From Bacteroidales bacterium UBA4295 (lineage in GTDB: Bacteria > Bacteroidota > Bacteroidia > Bacteroidales > Paludibacteraceae): a DNA stretch of 64,000 nt. Location: NCBI GenBank assembly GCA_002395805.1, contig DGVB01000025.1, positions 1 through 64,000 on the forward strand. The letters are read 5' to 3'. Below, piece after piece: positions 10,012-18,776 of the stretch. Numbering within the stretch: the stretch's first letter is position 1; every line of letters starts with the position of its first letter. The notes beneath the pieces are model-generated. The model was not told the origin of the DNA. It did not search any database and worked only from the letters and a program-made list of their open reading frames with translations. Both the position numbers and the translations under genes were made by a program.

Positions 10012-10905
10012 CTATTTGTAATTTTTTCTCATTTGTTTATATTCGCGCCGTGCGTCAATGATAGCTTTGGCGCTTCCTTTTTTACCTACGATGAGGAACA
10101 TAGCTGCTGCGGCATAATCGAGGAAGAATCGGATGCAGAGCACCGGCCATGGGAAGGAGCGGTTCTTATAGATCATCAGCAGATTATTGCGGAAATTAAG
10201 GAATGTCTTACGCGGGTTATCATAACTGAGTGCGCCTCCGCCGAGGTGATAGACGGTGCTCTGGGGTATGCAGGCCAGATGCCATCCTTTGTTTCGCATC
10301 CGCCAGCAAAGGTCAATCTCCTCCATATGGGCGAAGAAAGCAGCATCTAATCCTCCGCAGACTTCGTATGTATCCCGCCGTACGCACATAGCAGCACCGG
10401 TGGTCCAGTCTATTTCAGCAATCGTATCGTACTGACCTTTATCTTGCTCCACGCGCCCGAAGCGTCTGCCCCGGCAGTATGGATAACCCAGCCGGGATAG
10501 ATAGCCTCCGGCAGCACCGGCATGCTCGAAGAACGCTTTGTTCTTCCAACTCCGAATCTTAGGCTGCACAGCTGCAACCTCGGGATGAGTATCAAGGTAA
10601 TCGAGTAGGGGAGCAAGCCATCCTTCCGTTACTTCGACGTCTGAGTTTAGCAATACGATATAGGTGCTGTCAACTTGTGCTATGGCGCGGTTATAGCCCT
10701 CTGCGAAACCGTAGTTCTTATCCAGTACGATGGTTCGTATGGCCGGAAACTCCTTCGCTAGGATATCTATGCTATCATCCGTACTGCCGTTGTCGGCTAC
10801 AATGATTTCGCAGTCGGGCAGGGTAGTATGGGCAATGACCGATGGCAAATAAGTACGTAGCATTTGCGCACCGTTCCAGTTTAATATGATAATACTACAT
10901 TTCAT
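10012..10905 (-). CDS. Glycosyltransferase family 2
   Basis: GT-A fold sugar transferase. Residues 3-12 (CSIIILNWNG), ADNGSTDDS and the metal-binding LLNSDVEV give the family; the C-terminal half (WTTGAAMCVRR, HMEEIDLCWRMR) resembles rhamnosyl- or galactofuranosyl-transferases that build envelope polysaccharides. Donor and acceptor are unknown. I take the ATG at 10905, which overlaps the preceding stop as ATGA, rather than an in-frame ATG eight codons upstream. A hydrophobic segment near the C-terminus (CIRFFLDYAAAAMFLIVG) suggests membrane association. Confidence 0.88.
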   Translation of the reverse strand: MKCSIIILNWNGAQMLRTYLPSVIAHTTLPDCEIIVADNGSTDDSIDILAKEFPAIRTIVLDKNYGFAEGYNRAIAQVDSTYIVLLNSDVEVTEGWLAPLLDYLDTHPEVAAVQPKIRSWKNKAFFEHAGAAGGYLSRLGYPYCRGRRFGRVEQDKGQYDTIAEIDWTTGAAMCVRRDTYEVCGGLDAAFFAHMEEIDLCWRMRNKGWHLACIPQSTVYHLGGGALSYDNPRKTFLNFRNNLLMIYKNRSFPWPVLCIRFFLDYAAAAMFLIVGKKGSAKAIIDARREYKQMRKNYK

Positions 10906-11768
10906 TTTTTCACTCTTCCCCATTTCCATCTGTTATGTGTCCAAAGCCAGAGGGCAGGTTGGGCGAGTATATTTTGCTCCAATGCTCGGGCATAGGCCAA
11001 GGTAATCTCTCCTTCCGCCGTCTCTTTCGGTGTAGCCGCCAGGGTTTGCATTCGGGCACGATAGAAACCTCTTTGCTCTCGGGAAATGACGAGAAAGAAG
11101 ACAGGGTATCCGAATTTCTTGCCAAGCACTTCTCCACCATCCAGGAAGCCCGTTTCCTGATGGAGAAAGGTTGTCCATGTGCGGGTGACTTCCGGACGGG
11201 GTTTTTGGTCGCTGATGAGGCCAACTATAATCGGCTTTTTCTCCGCCCGGTATCGTACCATCTCGCGCAGAATCCGTTGTTTCTCCACACATACGCCTCC
11301 TCGTTTGGCGCGCAGATCAAGCATCAGTTTATCCATCGCTTTGCTCTTGATCCGCCGATATACATTGAGCTCTGTCACTCCGGGCGATAGCCATTGCTGA
11401 AGAGATGCCATCCATTCCCAGTTGCCGAAATGCGCCAGCATGAAGATCCCTCCGCCTGCGGCGTCTATCAGCCTGTTTACTTCCTCCATCCCCTCAAATA
11501 CCACGCGGCGCCGCATTTCATCGTCTGTTATGCTATATCCGTATATGCTTTCTACGAAAGTATAGCAGAACTGATGGTAGAAATCTTTCGCTATTTGCCG
11601 GCGTGTCTCGTCATCTTTCTCCGGAAACGAGCACTGCAGGTTCTTCGTCACCATCTTTCTTCTGTAGCGCGCAATATAATATACTGCGGGATAGAGGATA
11701 TAATCCGCTATCCAATAATGCACGCTAAGCGGCATGCGACTTAGAAGAGCGGCGCAATGAGATAGCAT
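10902..11768 (-). CDS. Lipid A-type lysophospholipid acyltransferase (LpxL/HtrB family)
   Basis: Membrane-associated acyltransferase that adds a secondary acyl chain to lipid A or a related lipid. The N-terminal hydrophobic segment (VHYWIADYILYPAVYYIARY), the catalytic H-x4-E motif in AHFGNWEW (near 111-119) and the YRRIKSKAMD segment identify the family. The longest frame begins with TTG at 11777; the ATG at 11768 is preferred. The gene overlaps cdsA by 28 bp and is coupled to the glycosyltransferase by an ATGA overlap, so translational coupling is likely. Confidence 0.9.
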   Translation of the reverse strand: MLSHCAALLSRMPLSVHYWIADYILYPAVYYIARYRRKMVTKNLQCSFPEKDDETRRQIAKDFYHQFCYTFVESIYGYSITDDEMRRRVVFEGMEEVNRLIDAAGGGIFMLAHFGNWEWMASLQQWLSPGVTELNVYRRIKSKAMDKLMLDLRAKRGGVCVEKQRILREMVRYRAEKKPIIVGLISDQKPRPEVTRTWTTFLHQETGFLDGGEVLGKKFGYPVFFLVISREQRGFYRARMQTLAATPKETAEGEITLAYARALEQNILAQPALWLWTHNRWKWGRVKK

Positions 11769-12613
11769 ACCCAGCAAAACGCAGTAATAATCGGCCCGGC
11801 CAGTAATACACTGTCAAAACGGTCTAACACACCCCCGTGACCGGGAAGGAACTTTCCTGAGTCTTTTACTCCTATCGAACGCTTGAACAAACTCTCCATC
11901 AAATCTCCCATCGTGCCGAAAGCGGAGACGAGGAAGGCGAAGAGACATGGCACCAATACGCCTGTCTCGGACGAGGCAATCGTATCAAACCAACCGAAAT
12001 AGTGTAGCAAAAGAGATGCAACCATTGTGAAGATGAATCCTCCCGCTAAACCTTCCCAACTTTTCTTCGGACTGATATGCGGAGTCATTTTATGGTTGCC
12101 CTTCGGCAGTTTCGCGGTAGAGGAACCGACGCAATAGGCCCCTGTATCGTTTATCCAGATCAATACAAACAACGCCAATAACAGGTATCTGTCCAGAAAA
12201 TAGAGAAATTCCAGCGTTGCCAGTGGCAAGGCTATCATCACTTGTGAAATCAGCAAATTTCCCCAACTCTCCAGAGGTCGCTCAGAATGATTCCATATTT
12301 CATCCAATAGCGCGAAGACAATTAATAAGAGGTAGCCTAACGAGAAACAGAACCCGAATACAAAGAAATTTTCTTCACTCCCTTCTATATGCCAAGCCAT
12401 ACATTGGATAGTTACACATAGCAGAAGAGTTGCTGTGAAGGAATATATACGTAGCGCACGGGGAGATTTGACCAGACGATGGTACTCATCTACAGCCAAC
12501 ACGCAGAATAGCGTGAATAGGACGTGAAATGCATACGAACTCCATAGAATACTGGCTACTACAGCGGCTACAAAAACCGCCCCGCTAAGGGTGCGTTTGA
12601 CTAATTCTGACAT
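11741..12613 (-). CDS. cdsA: Phosphatidate cytidylyltransferase
   Basis: Integral-membrane enzyme forming CDP-diacylglycerol from phosphatidic acid and CTP, the branch point of phospholipid synthesis. Seven or eight hydrophobic segments are visible. The C-terminal signature SIGVKDSGKFLPGHGG followed by LDRFDS (about 246-268) is diagnostic. I use the ATG opening MSELVKRT at 12613; the longer frame begins inside the promoter region. It is the first gene of the minus-strand lipid/envelope run. Confidence 0.96.
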   Translation of the reverse strand: MSELVKRTLSGAVFVAAVVASILWSSYAFHVLFTLFCVLAVDEYHRLVKSPRALRIYSFTATLLLCVTIQCMAWHIEGSEENFFVFGFCFSLGYLLLIVFALLDEIWNHSERPLESWGNLLISQVMIALPLATLEFLYFLDRYLLLALFVLIWINDTGAYCVGSSTAKLPKGNHKMTPHISPKKSWEGLAGGFIFTMVASLLLHYFGWFDTIASSETGVLVPCLFAFLVSAFGTMGDLMESLFKRSIGVKDSGKFLPGHGGVLDRFDSVLLAGPIITAFCWVCYLIAPLF

Positions 12614-12633
12614 ATTATCATATATTTTGCCCA

Positions 12634-12665
12634 CAAAATTACAACATTTTTTGCATATATGCAAA
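12634..12665 (-). promoter_or_regulatory. cdsA promoter
   Basis: On the minus strand TTTG (12665-12662), 20 bp, TAATTTTG (12641-12634). Its -33 box is one half of the perfect palindrome TTTGCATATATGCAAA (12650-12665); the other half is the -33 box of the divergent promoter. Confidence 0.75.
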
Positions 12666-12681
12666 TAAATTAGTACCTTTG
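12650..12681 (+). promoter_or_regulatory. Promoter of the acidic protein / ribF pair
   Basis: TTTG (12650-12653), 20 bp, TACCTTTG (12674-12681), 21 bp before the ATG at 12703. The -33 box lies in the palindrome shared with the cdsA promoter. Confidence 0.78.
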
Positions 12682-12702
12682 CACCACTTTTTAATTCATT
12701 TT

Positions 12703-13056
12703 ATGGAAAATAACAGTATAGAGATGGCTCTATTGGAGCCGGAAGAGCGTGAATTGGTGTCGTATATCTATGATGCTATCCCTGCATCGGACCGCGGAGA
12801 ACTGACAGCAGACGACATTTTGCTGGTTCTTGATTTGATGGACGATTATCTGGAAGAACAGGGACTGGTACGTGTTGATCCTGAGACGGAAGAAATGGAG
12901 TATCTGGACGGTGAAGTAGACGAGACAGAGCAGTTGCAATTCGTGCTGAAAGCGATGGCGGACGAGCATCGGTCTGTCACGGCGGTGCAGATCCAGTTGA
13001 TTCAGGACGCGGAGTTGCAATACGGAATAGCACACGGCTATTACAGCGAAGAGTGA
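12703..13056 (+). CDS. Small acidic protein of unknown function
   Basis: 117 aa, strongly acidic, with no signal peptide and no membrane segment, so probably cytoplasmic. Predicted mostly helical; the motif-like parts are LLEPEERELVSYIYDAIP and DDILLVLDLMDDYLEEQGL. I do not recognise a domain. The longer frame starting at 12679 is rejected because it would begin inside the promoter. Its stop overlaps the ribF GTG start (GTGA), so it is translationally linked to ribF. Confidence 0.75.
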   Translation: MENNSIEMALLEPEERELVSYIYDAIPASDRGELTADDILLVLDLMDDYLEEQGLVRVDPETEEMEYLDGEVDETEQLQFVLKAMADEHRSVTAVQIQLIQDAELQYGIAHGYYSEE

Positions 13057-13907
13057 GCAGGATAGCAACCATAGGATTCTTCGACGGCGTGCATCGGGGG
13101 CATCAGTTCCTCTTTGAGCACCTGTGCAAAACGGCGGACGAACGTGGGTTGGTTCCGTTGATTGTCTCTTTCACTAATCATCCCCGCATCGTTTTGCAGG
13201 AGGACTACATACCGCAATTGCTGACTACTCCGCATGAGCGAGAAGCGTTGCTGAGCCGCTACGGCGAGGTCGCGATGCTGTCTTTTGAAGAAGTGCAACC
13301 TCTGTCTGCCAAGCAGTTTATGCTACGGCTGCAAGCAGAGTATGATGTATCGGTGCTGCTCATGGGGTATGACCATAGTTTCGGATCCGACCGTCTCAAA
13401 CATCCGCAAGAATACCGTCGTATCGGAGAATCAATCGGGATGGAGGTAATCACTTTGAGCGAATATACCGAGGGAGAATGGCATGTCTCTTCAACGGAGA
13501 TACGTACTGCCCTTGAGTGCGGTAATATCGCCTTGGCAAATGAGTTATTGGGACGCCCGTATAGTTTAAGCGGCACTGTCGTACATGGTAAAGCAATCGG
13601 CAGAACAATCGGTTTTCCTACTGCAAATATCCTTCCGAACAATCCTTCTAAAATTATCCCCAAGCCTGGTGTGTATATGGCGCATGTGGACACTCCGATG
13701 CGCAATGAAGCACCCGCTTTCGTCAATATTGATCCTAACCGCCTAATTGAAGTGCATATTCCGTCCTTCAAAGGCGATCTGTATGACCATCAATTGGAGA
13801 TAAAATTTCTACGTTTTATTCGGGAAGAGAAGTGTTTTGAGCACTTGGAGGAACTCAAATCGCAGATTAAGGCTGATGTTGATAGCATCCTGCGTCCGGA
13901 CGCATGA
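13053..13907 (+). CDS. ribF: Bifunctional riboflavin kinase / FAD synthetase
   Basis: Converts riboflavin to FMN and FMN to FAD. The N-terminal nucleotidyltransferase has GFFDGVHRGHQ (residues 8-18) and the VLLMGYDHSFGSDR loop, and ends with SSTEIRTAL; the C-terminal kinase has GRPYSLSGTVVHG and the ATP/Mg motif GFPTANI. The 284-aa length is slightly short (usual about 305). The start is GTG, overlapping the upstream stop. Its last 41 bp overlap the 3' end of the convergent beta-helix lipoprotein gene. Confidence 0.95.
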   Translation: MSRIATIGFFDGVHRGHQFLFEHLCKTADERGLVPLIVSFTNHPRIVLQEDYIPQLLTTPHEREALLSRYGEVAMLSFEEVQPLSAKQFMLRLQAEYDVSVLLMGYDHSFGSDRLKHPQEYRRIGESIGMEVITLSEYTEGEWHVSSTEIRTALECGNIALANELLGRPYSLSGTVVHGKAIGRTIGFPTANILPNNPSKIIPKPGVYMAHVDTPMRNEAPAFVNIDPNRLIEVHIPSFKGDLYDHQLEIKFLRFIREEKCFEHLEELKSQIKADVDSILRPDA

Positions 13908-15309
13908 ATGCCCGGTTGACTCCGTTTCTGTCTGTAGGATAAGGGAGCGCCTGAATACTGTCTCCGATGCCTATTGCGGGGCTGAGTGAATCCAACCGAA
14001 AATCATAATAGACGTATTCTTTGTATTTATAGAAATCATTGACGAATACCTTGGAGGTGTCCGTTTTTTGCCGATATATATTATTCTCGGCATGTGGGAT
14101 AGCGAGCGTGTCGGTCTTTAGGTAATTGCCGATGAACGTTCCCGGGTAATAGCGGTCGAAAGGAGTAGCAACGACCAGTTGGTTCGGCAGATAGCCGGTG
14201 ATGATTGAATTATAGAACGAAGTATTCGTTTGCGGGGGAATCTTAGCGAGATTATCTATATAAACAGCAGCGGTCTCTTCTTTGATTTCTGACTGAATGC
14301 GGATATTCGTATAGCCGAAATAGGAGGCTATTGTACTATGGATGAAATCGTGTTTTCCTCCGTTGCAATAGACGCAATAGTACGCGCAGTTGCTGATTTC
14401 TGTGTTGGTCACAAGAGCGTCTATGTGGTTTAGCACCAAGCCATACGTTGTGTGATTGTGAATACGGCAACCGTCCATTCTTAGTTGCGGCAACTCGCTG
14501 GTACAACTGCTCGCGCAATACAAACCGACATTACCGGAGAGAATATCCACATAATTGAGTACGTAGTTTCTGGATTTCTCTGAAACCAAAAATATACCGT
14601 TCCAGCCCCCTCCGGCATAGAGATAGGGCACGGAGTCAAATAAATTGTCAAGTCTGTCACCGCGAATGATAATAGGATTCTCGCAGGTGCCGGCAGCATT
14701 CACGTCTCCTTGTGCATAAATACATGCGCCCTGGTGCATGAATAGCCGAGCCCCGGCTTCTATTTTCAGTAGCCCGTCTATAACTAATGTGTCAAAGATA
14801 ATATACGGTCTGACGGAAGTGAAGGTGTAATCCTTGACAAAGGTCTTTCCCTGACCGGCTTTGCCGATCCGTGTGGCGTTTTGTGCATATGCTTCAATGA
14901 GCACCTCCTGCGTCACGCTGTTGGTCAGGTGAAAATGCAGTTTGTCTTCTATCCGAATAGCACCATCGTCTTCCATCCGGCCGAAATCAGTCACTCGTAC
15001 GAAAACAAACATACTGTCGCCTCCGTTGATTTGCAAGGTTTTCAGACGACTAAAATCACTCTCTCCGTCTATATTTACGCGGAATGCTTCGCCGTCTTCC
15101 ATCCATACGCGGTCTATCATCAGGGCCGAAGCATTACGGTTATATACCATCAGTTGCATCGTTGCGCTGCCTTGTTCCGTAAAAACGGAGTCGAAAGAGA
15201 GGGTATCGCAGGAGAAACTTAACCGTAGCGTAGGATCTTCACTTACGCGATACTCACTGCACCCCGCGAGCATGCACGCGCAATACAATATAAGGAGGTA
15301 TTTACGCAT
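13867..15309 (-). CDS. Beta-helix lipoprotein
   Basis: Exported lipoprotein (signal peptide with lipobox LAGC, Cys17) with a right-handed parallel beta-helix region in the middle (about 150-370; repeated short hydrophobic rungs such as YVDILSGNVGLYC and TYGLVLNHIDALVTN). The C-terminus RNGVNRAFMRPDAGCYQ resembles the end of other Bacteroidales beta-helix lipoproteins. Function unknown; such folds often bind or cleave polysaccharide, but no catalytic residues can be assigned. The start ATG at 15309 overlaps the stop of the PorT-like gene by one base (TAATG). Confidence 0.82.
   Translation of the reverse strand: MRKYLLILYCACMLAGCSEYRVSEDPTLRLSFSCDTLSFDSVFTEQGSATMQLMVYNRNASALMIDRVWMEDGEAFRVNIDGESDFSRLKTLQINGGDSMFVFVRVTDFGRMEDDGAIRIEDKLHFHLTNSVTQEVLIEAYAQNATRIGKAGQGKTFVKDYTFTSVRPYIIFDTLVIDGLLKIEAGARLFMHQGACIYAQGDVNAAGTCENPIIIRGDRLDNLFDSVPYLYAGGGWNGIFLVSEKSRNYVLNYVDILSGNVGLYCASSCTSELPQLRMDGCRIHNHTTYGLVLNHIDALVTNTEISNCAYYCVYCNGGKHDFIHSTIASYFGYTNIRIQSEIKEETAAVYIDNLAKIPPQTNTSFYNSIITGYLPNQLVVATPFDRYYPGTFIGNYLKTDTLAIPHAENNIYRQKTDTSKVFVNDFYKYKEYVYYDFRLDSLSPAIGIGDSIQALPYPTDRNGVNRAFMRPDAGCYQHQP
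13891..13904. repeat. Palindrome in the ribF / lipoprotein overlap
   Basis: TGCGTCCGGACGCA is a perfect 14-bp palindrome within the 41-bp convergent gene overlap. Because of its symmetry it encodes Arg-Pro-Asp-Ala on both strands: the last residues of RibF and the RPDAGCYQ motif of the lipoprotein. Confidence 0.9.
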
Positions 15310-16064
15310 TATTCGAAATTGAAAGTCAGACAAACGCAGTGACTTGTCATCCTGGAGATGGAATTGGAATAGAACGCATCAATAGGCGCTAACTCCATAC
15401 GTTGGCTGGCAGGGTAGAGTTGGTTTGCAAAACCGATGCGGTAGGTGATCTCCGGACAGAATTTGAACCATCGGAAATAGAGATCCACGCCGAATCCTAC
15501 TTCGCAGAAATAATCGGTCATGTTTAGCAGCACAGGTTTCTCCCTGTCGCGGCTGACATTGAAACTGACACCACCGCCGGCGATGACATACGGGCGATAA
15601 TTGCCTTCTCGGGCAGCCGACCATTTCAGGTAGAGTGGCAGGTAAACTGGGATTGCCAGAAGATCAATGTTAGCACCGTTCTTACCGGGCGTACCTTTTA
15701 CCGGGTTGCCGCTTTCGGTCTTGTAGGTAATAGTACGGTTGGTGAACTGCAAACCCGGGCAGAAACGCAGGTTCAGGTAGCGGCAGAGTCTCAGATCCGT
15801 TACAAAACCTACATGAAAACCGGGCAGCAGACTGCTTACCCGAGAGTGATAAATCTCTGTCTCTCCTGTTAAAGGGTTCGCGATTTCCTCTTCGCTGTCG
15901 GTAATGAAGAAGGAAGAGAAATTCACACCTAATTGGAAACCGAAATGGAAGAGTTTGTCGTCCACATACGGTCTGTTCTGCGCCATTTGTGCATGAGAAA
16001 TTGAAAATTGAAAACTGAAAATTGAAAGGACCATTATTAGCCCTAACAATTTTTTATATATCAT
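15309..16064 (-). CDS. PorT-like outer-membrane beta-barrel protein
   Basis: Signal peptide followed by amphipathic beta strands (FHFGFQLGVNFSSFF, FHVGFVTDLRLCRYLNLRFCPGL, IPVYLPLYLKW, YVIAGGGVSFNVS), typical of the eight-stranded PorT/outer-membrane-beta-barrel family. In Porphyromonas gingivalis PorT belongs to the type IX secretion machinery, but many family members do other things, so this is only a family call. I use the ATG at 16064, which gives a clean signal peptide; the longest frame opens with a GTG at 16094 inside the tandem repeat, and another ATG is at 16079. The hydrophobic core of the signal peptide (LSIFSFQFSIS) is encoded by the same TTTCAATTTTCA repeat that sits between genes here. 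Confidence 0.75.
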   Translation of the reverse strand: MIYKKLLGLIMVLSIFSFQFSISHAQMAQNRPYVDDKLFHFGFQLGVNFSSFFITDSEEEIANPLTGETEIYHSRVSSLLPGFHVGFVTDLRLCRYLNLRFCPGLQFTNRTITYKTESGNPVKGTPGKNGANIDLLAIPVYLPLYLKWSAAREGNYRPYVIAGGGVSFNVSRDREKPVLLNMTDYFCEVGFGVDLYFRWFKFCPEITYRIGFANQLYPASQRMELAPIDAFYSNSISRMTSHCVCLTFNFE

Positions 16065-16079
16065 CCTTTCCTCTGTCAT

Positions 16080-16118
16080 CCTTTCACCTTTCACCTTTCA
16101 CCTTTCAATTCTCAATAG
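16080..16118. repeat. TTTCACC tandem repeat between genes
   Basis: Four copies of CCTTTCA-type units separate the TonB-type gene from the PorT-like gene, and the longest possible reading frame of the latter starts within them. Same repeat family as 19598-19697. Confidence 0.8.
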
Positions 16119-18730
16119 TCCATATTGCTGTTTCCGCTATCGTCCATATCGTCTCCGCCGCCCATGTCGCCATCCGGCCGGTTGCGTCTGCGGCCTTGCT
16201 GGTTTCCGAAGTTATAGGTGAGCGTCAAACTGATTGTACGGCTATGCCATCTGTTTTCGCTGAATTGCCAGAAGCCGTCTCCCCATGTAGTGTTGCGTCT
16301 GGAGCGGCTGTCCAGCAGGTCGCGTACATTGAGCGCGAGCGCCAGCTGTTTGTTGAGGAAAGTGTGCCTTAGCCCCACATCGATGGAGTAGCTATGGCTC
16401 GTCGTTCCTTGTGCCACTACACGCGGAGAGCGGTAGCGGGCGGAGATCTGTCCGCTGAAATTCTTGGTAAACAGGAACTGGGCGTTGATACGCACCGAGC
16501 CCGCGAAGATATTTTGTGCCGGAAGACTCATATGGATTGTATTGCCCTGATGCACCAGATCCTGGTTCACAGCCGAGACATTGTTCCAATAGAAATTGGC
16601 GGAGGTGGTCAGTTGCAACACTTCGCCGAAAAGCCTGTTTTTGGCAACAATCTCAACACCCAGATCCTGACGCGTACCTATATTGAAATAGGTGTTTTTC
16701 ATCACATCGCCGTCCATGTATTTGTAGTTCTGGAACGATCCTTCCTGGTATTTCCAGAACACACCTGCTGAGAGCGTATGGCGGTCCCAGGTCTTGAGAT
16801 AATTGAGTTCCAGATTATTGGAGAAAGCGGGTAACAAATCGACATTACCGTAACTGATGTTCGTGCTATCGGAGAAATCCATACGTGGGTTGATCTGATG
16901 TCCCCAAGGGCGGTTCACACGGCGCGTGTAGTTGAGTTGCAACTCATGTCCGTTGCCGAAATCATAACTGATATATGCGCTCGGATAAATCTGGAAATAC
17001 GCCGTGTCTTTCTTATTGGGGAAGGAGGCATAGGAGTCCTGAATCGTGCCGCTGTTGTCTTTATAACTCGACTCCAGATGACGCATGTAATATTCTCCGC
17101 GCAAGCCTACTTGTATTGACAGGCGATCGAAGAAACGGTTTCCGTATGTGATATAAAGCGCGTGGTTCTGCGTCAGGCCGTTGAAATCGGCGTAGTACGG
17201 GAAAAGCTCTTTGATATGCGCACCTTGTTTGTCGTTGTTGTGTGCGTCGGCAGAGCTGTTGTTCCAGCTGCGGGTGTAGTCATATCCGGCTTCCAGACGG
17301 CTCTGGGTGGTCGGTTTCCACTCGTAGTCCGCTTTCACCTCGATACTCTGGTCTTTGCTGAGGCTGGTCTGCTCCTGATACGTGGTGTCGTACAGGTTGG
17401 TGTTCAGATCGCGGTTCGCTTGCGAGTAGTCCGTCGCCATGTTGAAGCCGAAGTTGTTGTATGTACCGCTGACGTACAGCTTATGGTTGTCCAGTTCGAA
17501 GGTATAGTCGATCGTTGCATTTCCGCCGGGGTGCGAACCTGTGCCGCTTTGGTCGCGGGTGTAATCGCGCATGACAGTGCCGTCCGGAGCGGTTAGCAGA
17601 TACGTGCGGTGGTTGGTGTTGCTCATCTTGAACACATTGGGCTCGCTGACCATACCGAATCCCGAGACGCCGAGCGTGTGTCCTTCGGCAAGGCGGAAAT
17701 TCAGTCCCGCACGGGCAAACATACCTCCTCCACGGTGTGTCTGCGTTCCTTCTTGCAGCAAGTGGCTCTGGATCAGACTGCTGTCCAGCTGTTGCGCTCC
17801 TGCGCCGGACAGGTTATAACGGTCGGTCTTGCTGCCGCCGTTGCTGATATGGTAGCGGTAACCGAGGTTGAAATAGCCATCTACAGGGCCTGCATTGAAA
17901 TTGATGTTAAAGCCGATGTTCGCTCCGGGCGGTACGTTCCATGGCGCCGCCAGCGCGTAGTCCAGACCGGCTTGTACCGATCCGTAATAGCCGGCAGAAC
18001 GGTCTTTTTTCATCACTAAGTTAATGATGCCCGATGTGCCTTCTGGCGAGAATTTAGCCGAAGGGTTGGTAATGATTTCTATTTTCTCGATTGTACCGGC
18101 GGGCATCTGTTGCAGCACCTGACCCCGGTTTTCGCTGTTCAGTCCGGCAGGCTTGCCGTTGATCCAAATCTCCACATCCTCGCTGTTGCGAAGCGAGATC
18201 GTGCCTTCCTGGTCCACATCGACGGAAGGGATGTTCTCCAATACGTCTGTGACGGACGCACCGGCGGAAGCGATATTCTGATCCACGGTGAAGACTTTCT
18301 TGTCCAGCTCGAACCGCATGGAACTGCCTTGTCCCACCACTTCCACTTCACTCAGCGCCTGGGCGTCTTCTTTGAGTTGGATACGTCCGATGTTGAGCGG
18401 TTTGCCGGAGACGGTGATCTCTTTGCGTTGCTCGCTGTAGCCCATGAAGGAAACGACGATTGTATATTTGCCGTCTGCCAGTTCCAGCGTGAAAGCACCC
18501 GTGGCGTCTGTGATCGTACCGGTCACCAGTTGTTCTGAAGCAGGTCCGACCTGGCTGACCTCTGATGGCTTAATGACGCTGACGTTCGCAAAATCGATGG
18601 CTTGCTTTGTGCCGAAGTCAACCACCTTACCTGTTACCTGTGCAGCAAAGGAAGATGAAAATTGAAAGATGAAGATTGTAAGGACCATCAGCCCTAACGA
18701 CCATCTCTTATTTGTCTTTAAATTATCCAT
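16112..18730 (-). CDS. TonB-type outer-membrane protein (OMP beta-barrel family)
   Basis: 872-aa outer-membrane receptor-like protein. It has a signal peptide; a carboxypeptidase-regulatory-like beta sandwich at about 32-115 (VTGKVVDFGTKQAIDFANVS); a plug domain at about 130-245 (SVTDVLENIPSVDVDQEGTI, MPAGTIEKIEIITNPSAKF); and then a barrel to about residue 845. The extreme C-terminus is Arg/Gly/Asp-rich instead of the usual aromatic final strand, so the barrel probably closes before it. No SusD partner is adjacent, so it is not a SusC; ligand unknown. The signal peptide core IFIFQFSSSFAA is partly repeat-derived. A G/C-rich hairpin precedes the gene. Confidence 0.85.
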   Translation of the reverse strand: MDNLKTNKRWSLGLMVLTIFIFQFSSSFAAQVTGKVVDFGTKQAIDFANVSVIKPSEVSQVGPASEQLVTGTITDATGAFTLELADGKYTIVVSFMGYSEQRKEITVSGKPLNIGRIQLKEDAQALSEVEVVGQGSSMRFELDKKVFTVDQNIASAGASVTDVLENIPSVDVDQEGTISLRNSEDVEIWINGKPAGLNSENRGQVLQQMPAGTIEKIEIITNPSAKFSPEGTSGIINLVMKKDRSAGYYGSVQAGLDYALAAPWNVPPGANIGFNINFNAGPVDGYFNLGYRYHISNGGSKTDRYNLSGAGAQQLDSSLIQSHLLQEGTQTHRGGGMFARAGLNFRLAEGHTLGVSGFGMVSEPNVFKMSNTNHRTYLLTAPDGTVMRDYTRDQSGTGSHPGGNATIDYTFELDNHKLYVSGTYNNFGFNMATDYSQANRDLNTNLYDTTYQEQTSLSKDQSIEVKADYEWKPTTQSRLEAGYDYTRSWNNSSADAHNNDKQGAHIKELFPYYADFNGLTQNHALYITYGNRFFDRLSIQVGLRGEYYMRHLESSYKDNSGTIQDSYASFPNKKDTAYFQIYPSAYISYDFGNGHELQLNYTRRVNRPWGHQINPRMDFSDSTNISYGNVDLLPAFSNNLELNYLKTWDRHTLSAGVFWKYQEGSFQNYKYMDGDVMKNTYFNIGTRQDLGVEIVAKNRLFGEVLQLTTSANFYWNNVSAVNQDLVHQGNTIHMSLPAQNIFAGSVRINAQFLFTKNFSGQISARYRSPRVVAQGTTSHSYSIDVGLRHTFLNKQLALALNVRDLLDSRSRRNTTWGDGFWQFSENRWHSRTISLTLTYNFGNQQGRRRNRPDGDMGGGDDMDDSGNSNMDY

Positions 18731-18749
18731 ATATTTTCCCCTTTTCTCC

Positions 18750-18765
18750 CTCCCCTTGTGGGGAG
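18750..18765. other. CTCCCC/GGGGAG hairpin
   Basis: Perfect 6-bp stem with loop TTGT in the 46-bp gap between aroQ and the TonB-type gene, next to further CCC and GGG runs (about 18738-18778). It is not followed by a U-run in the direction of transcription. It may be an attenuator or a processing site. Confidence 0.5.
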
Positions 18766-18776
18766 TCGGGGTGGGG

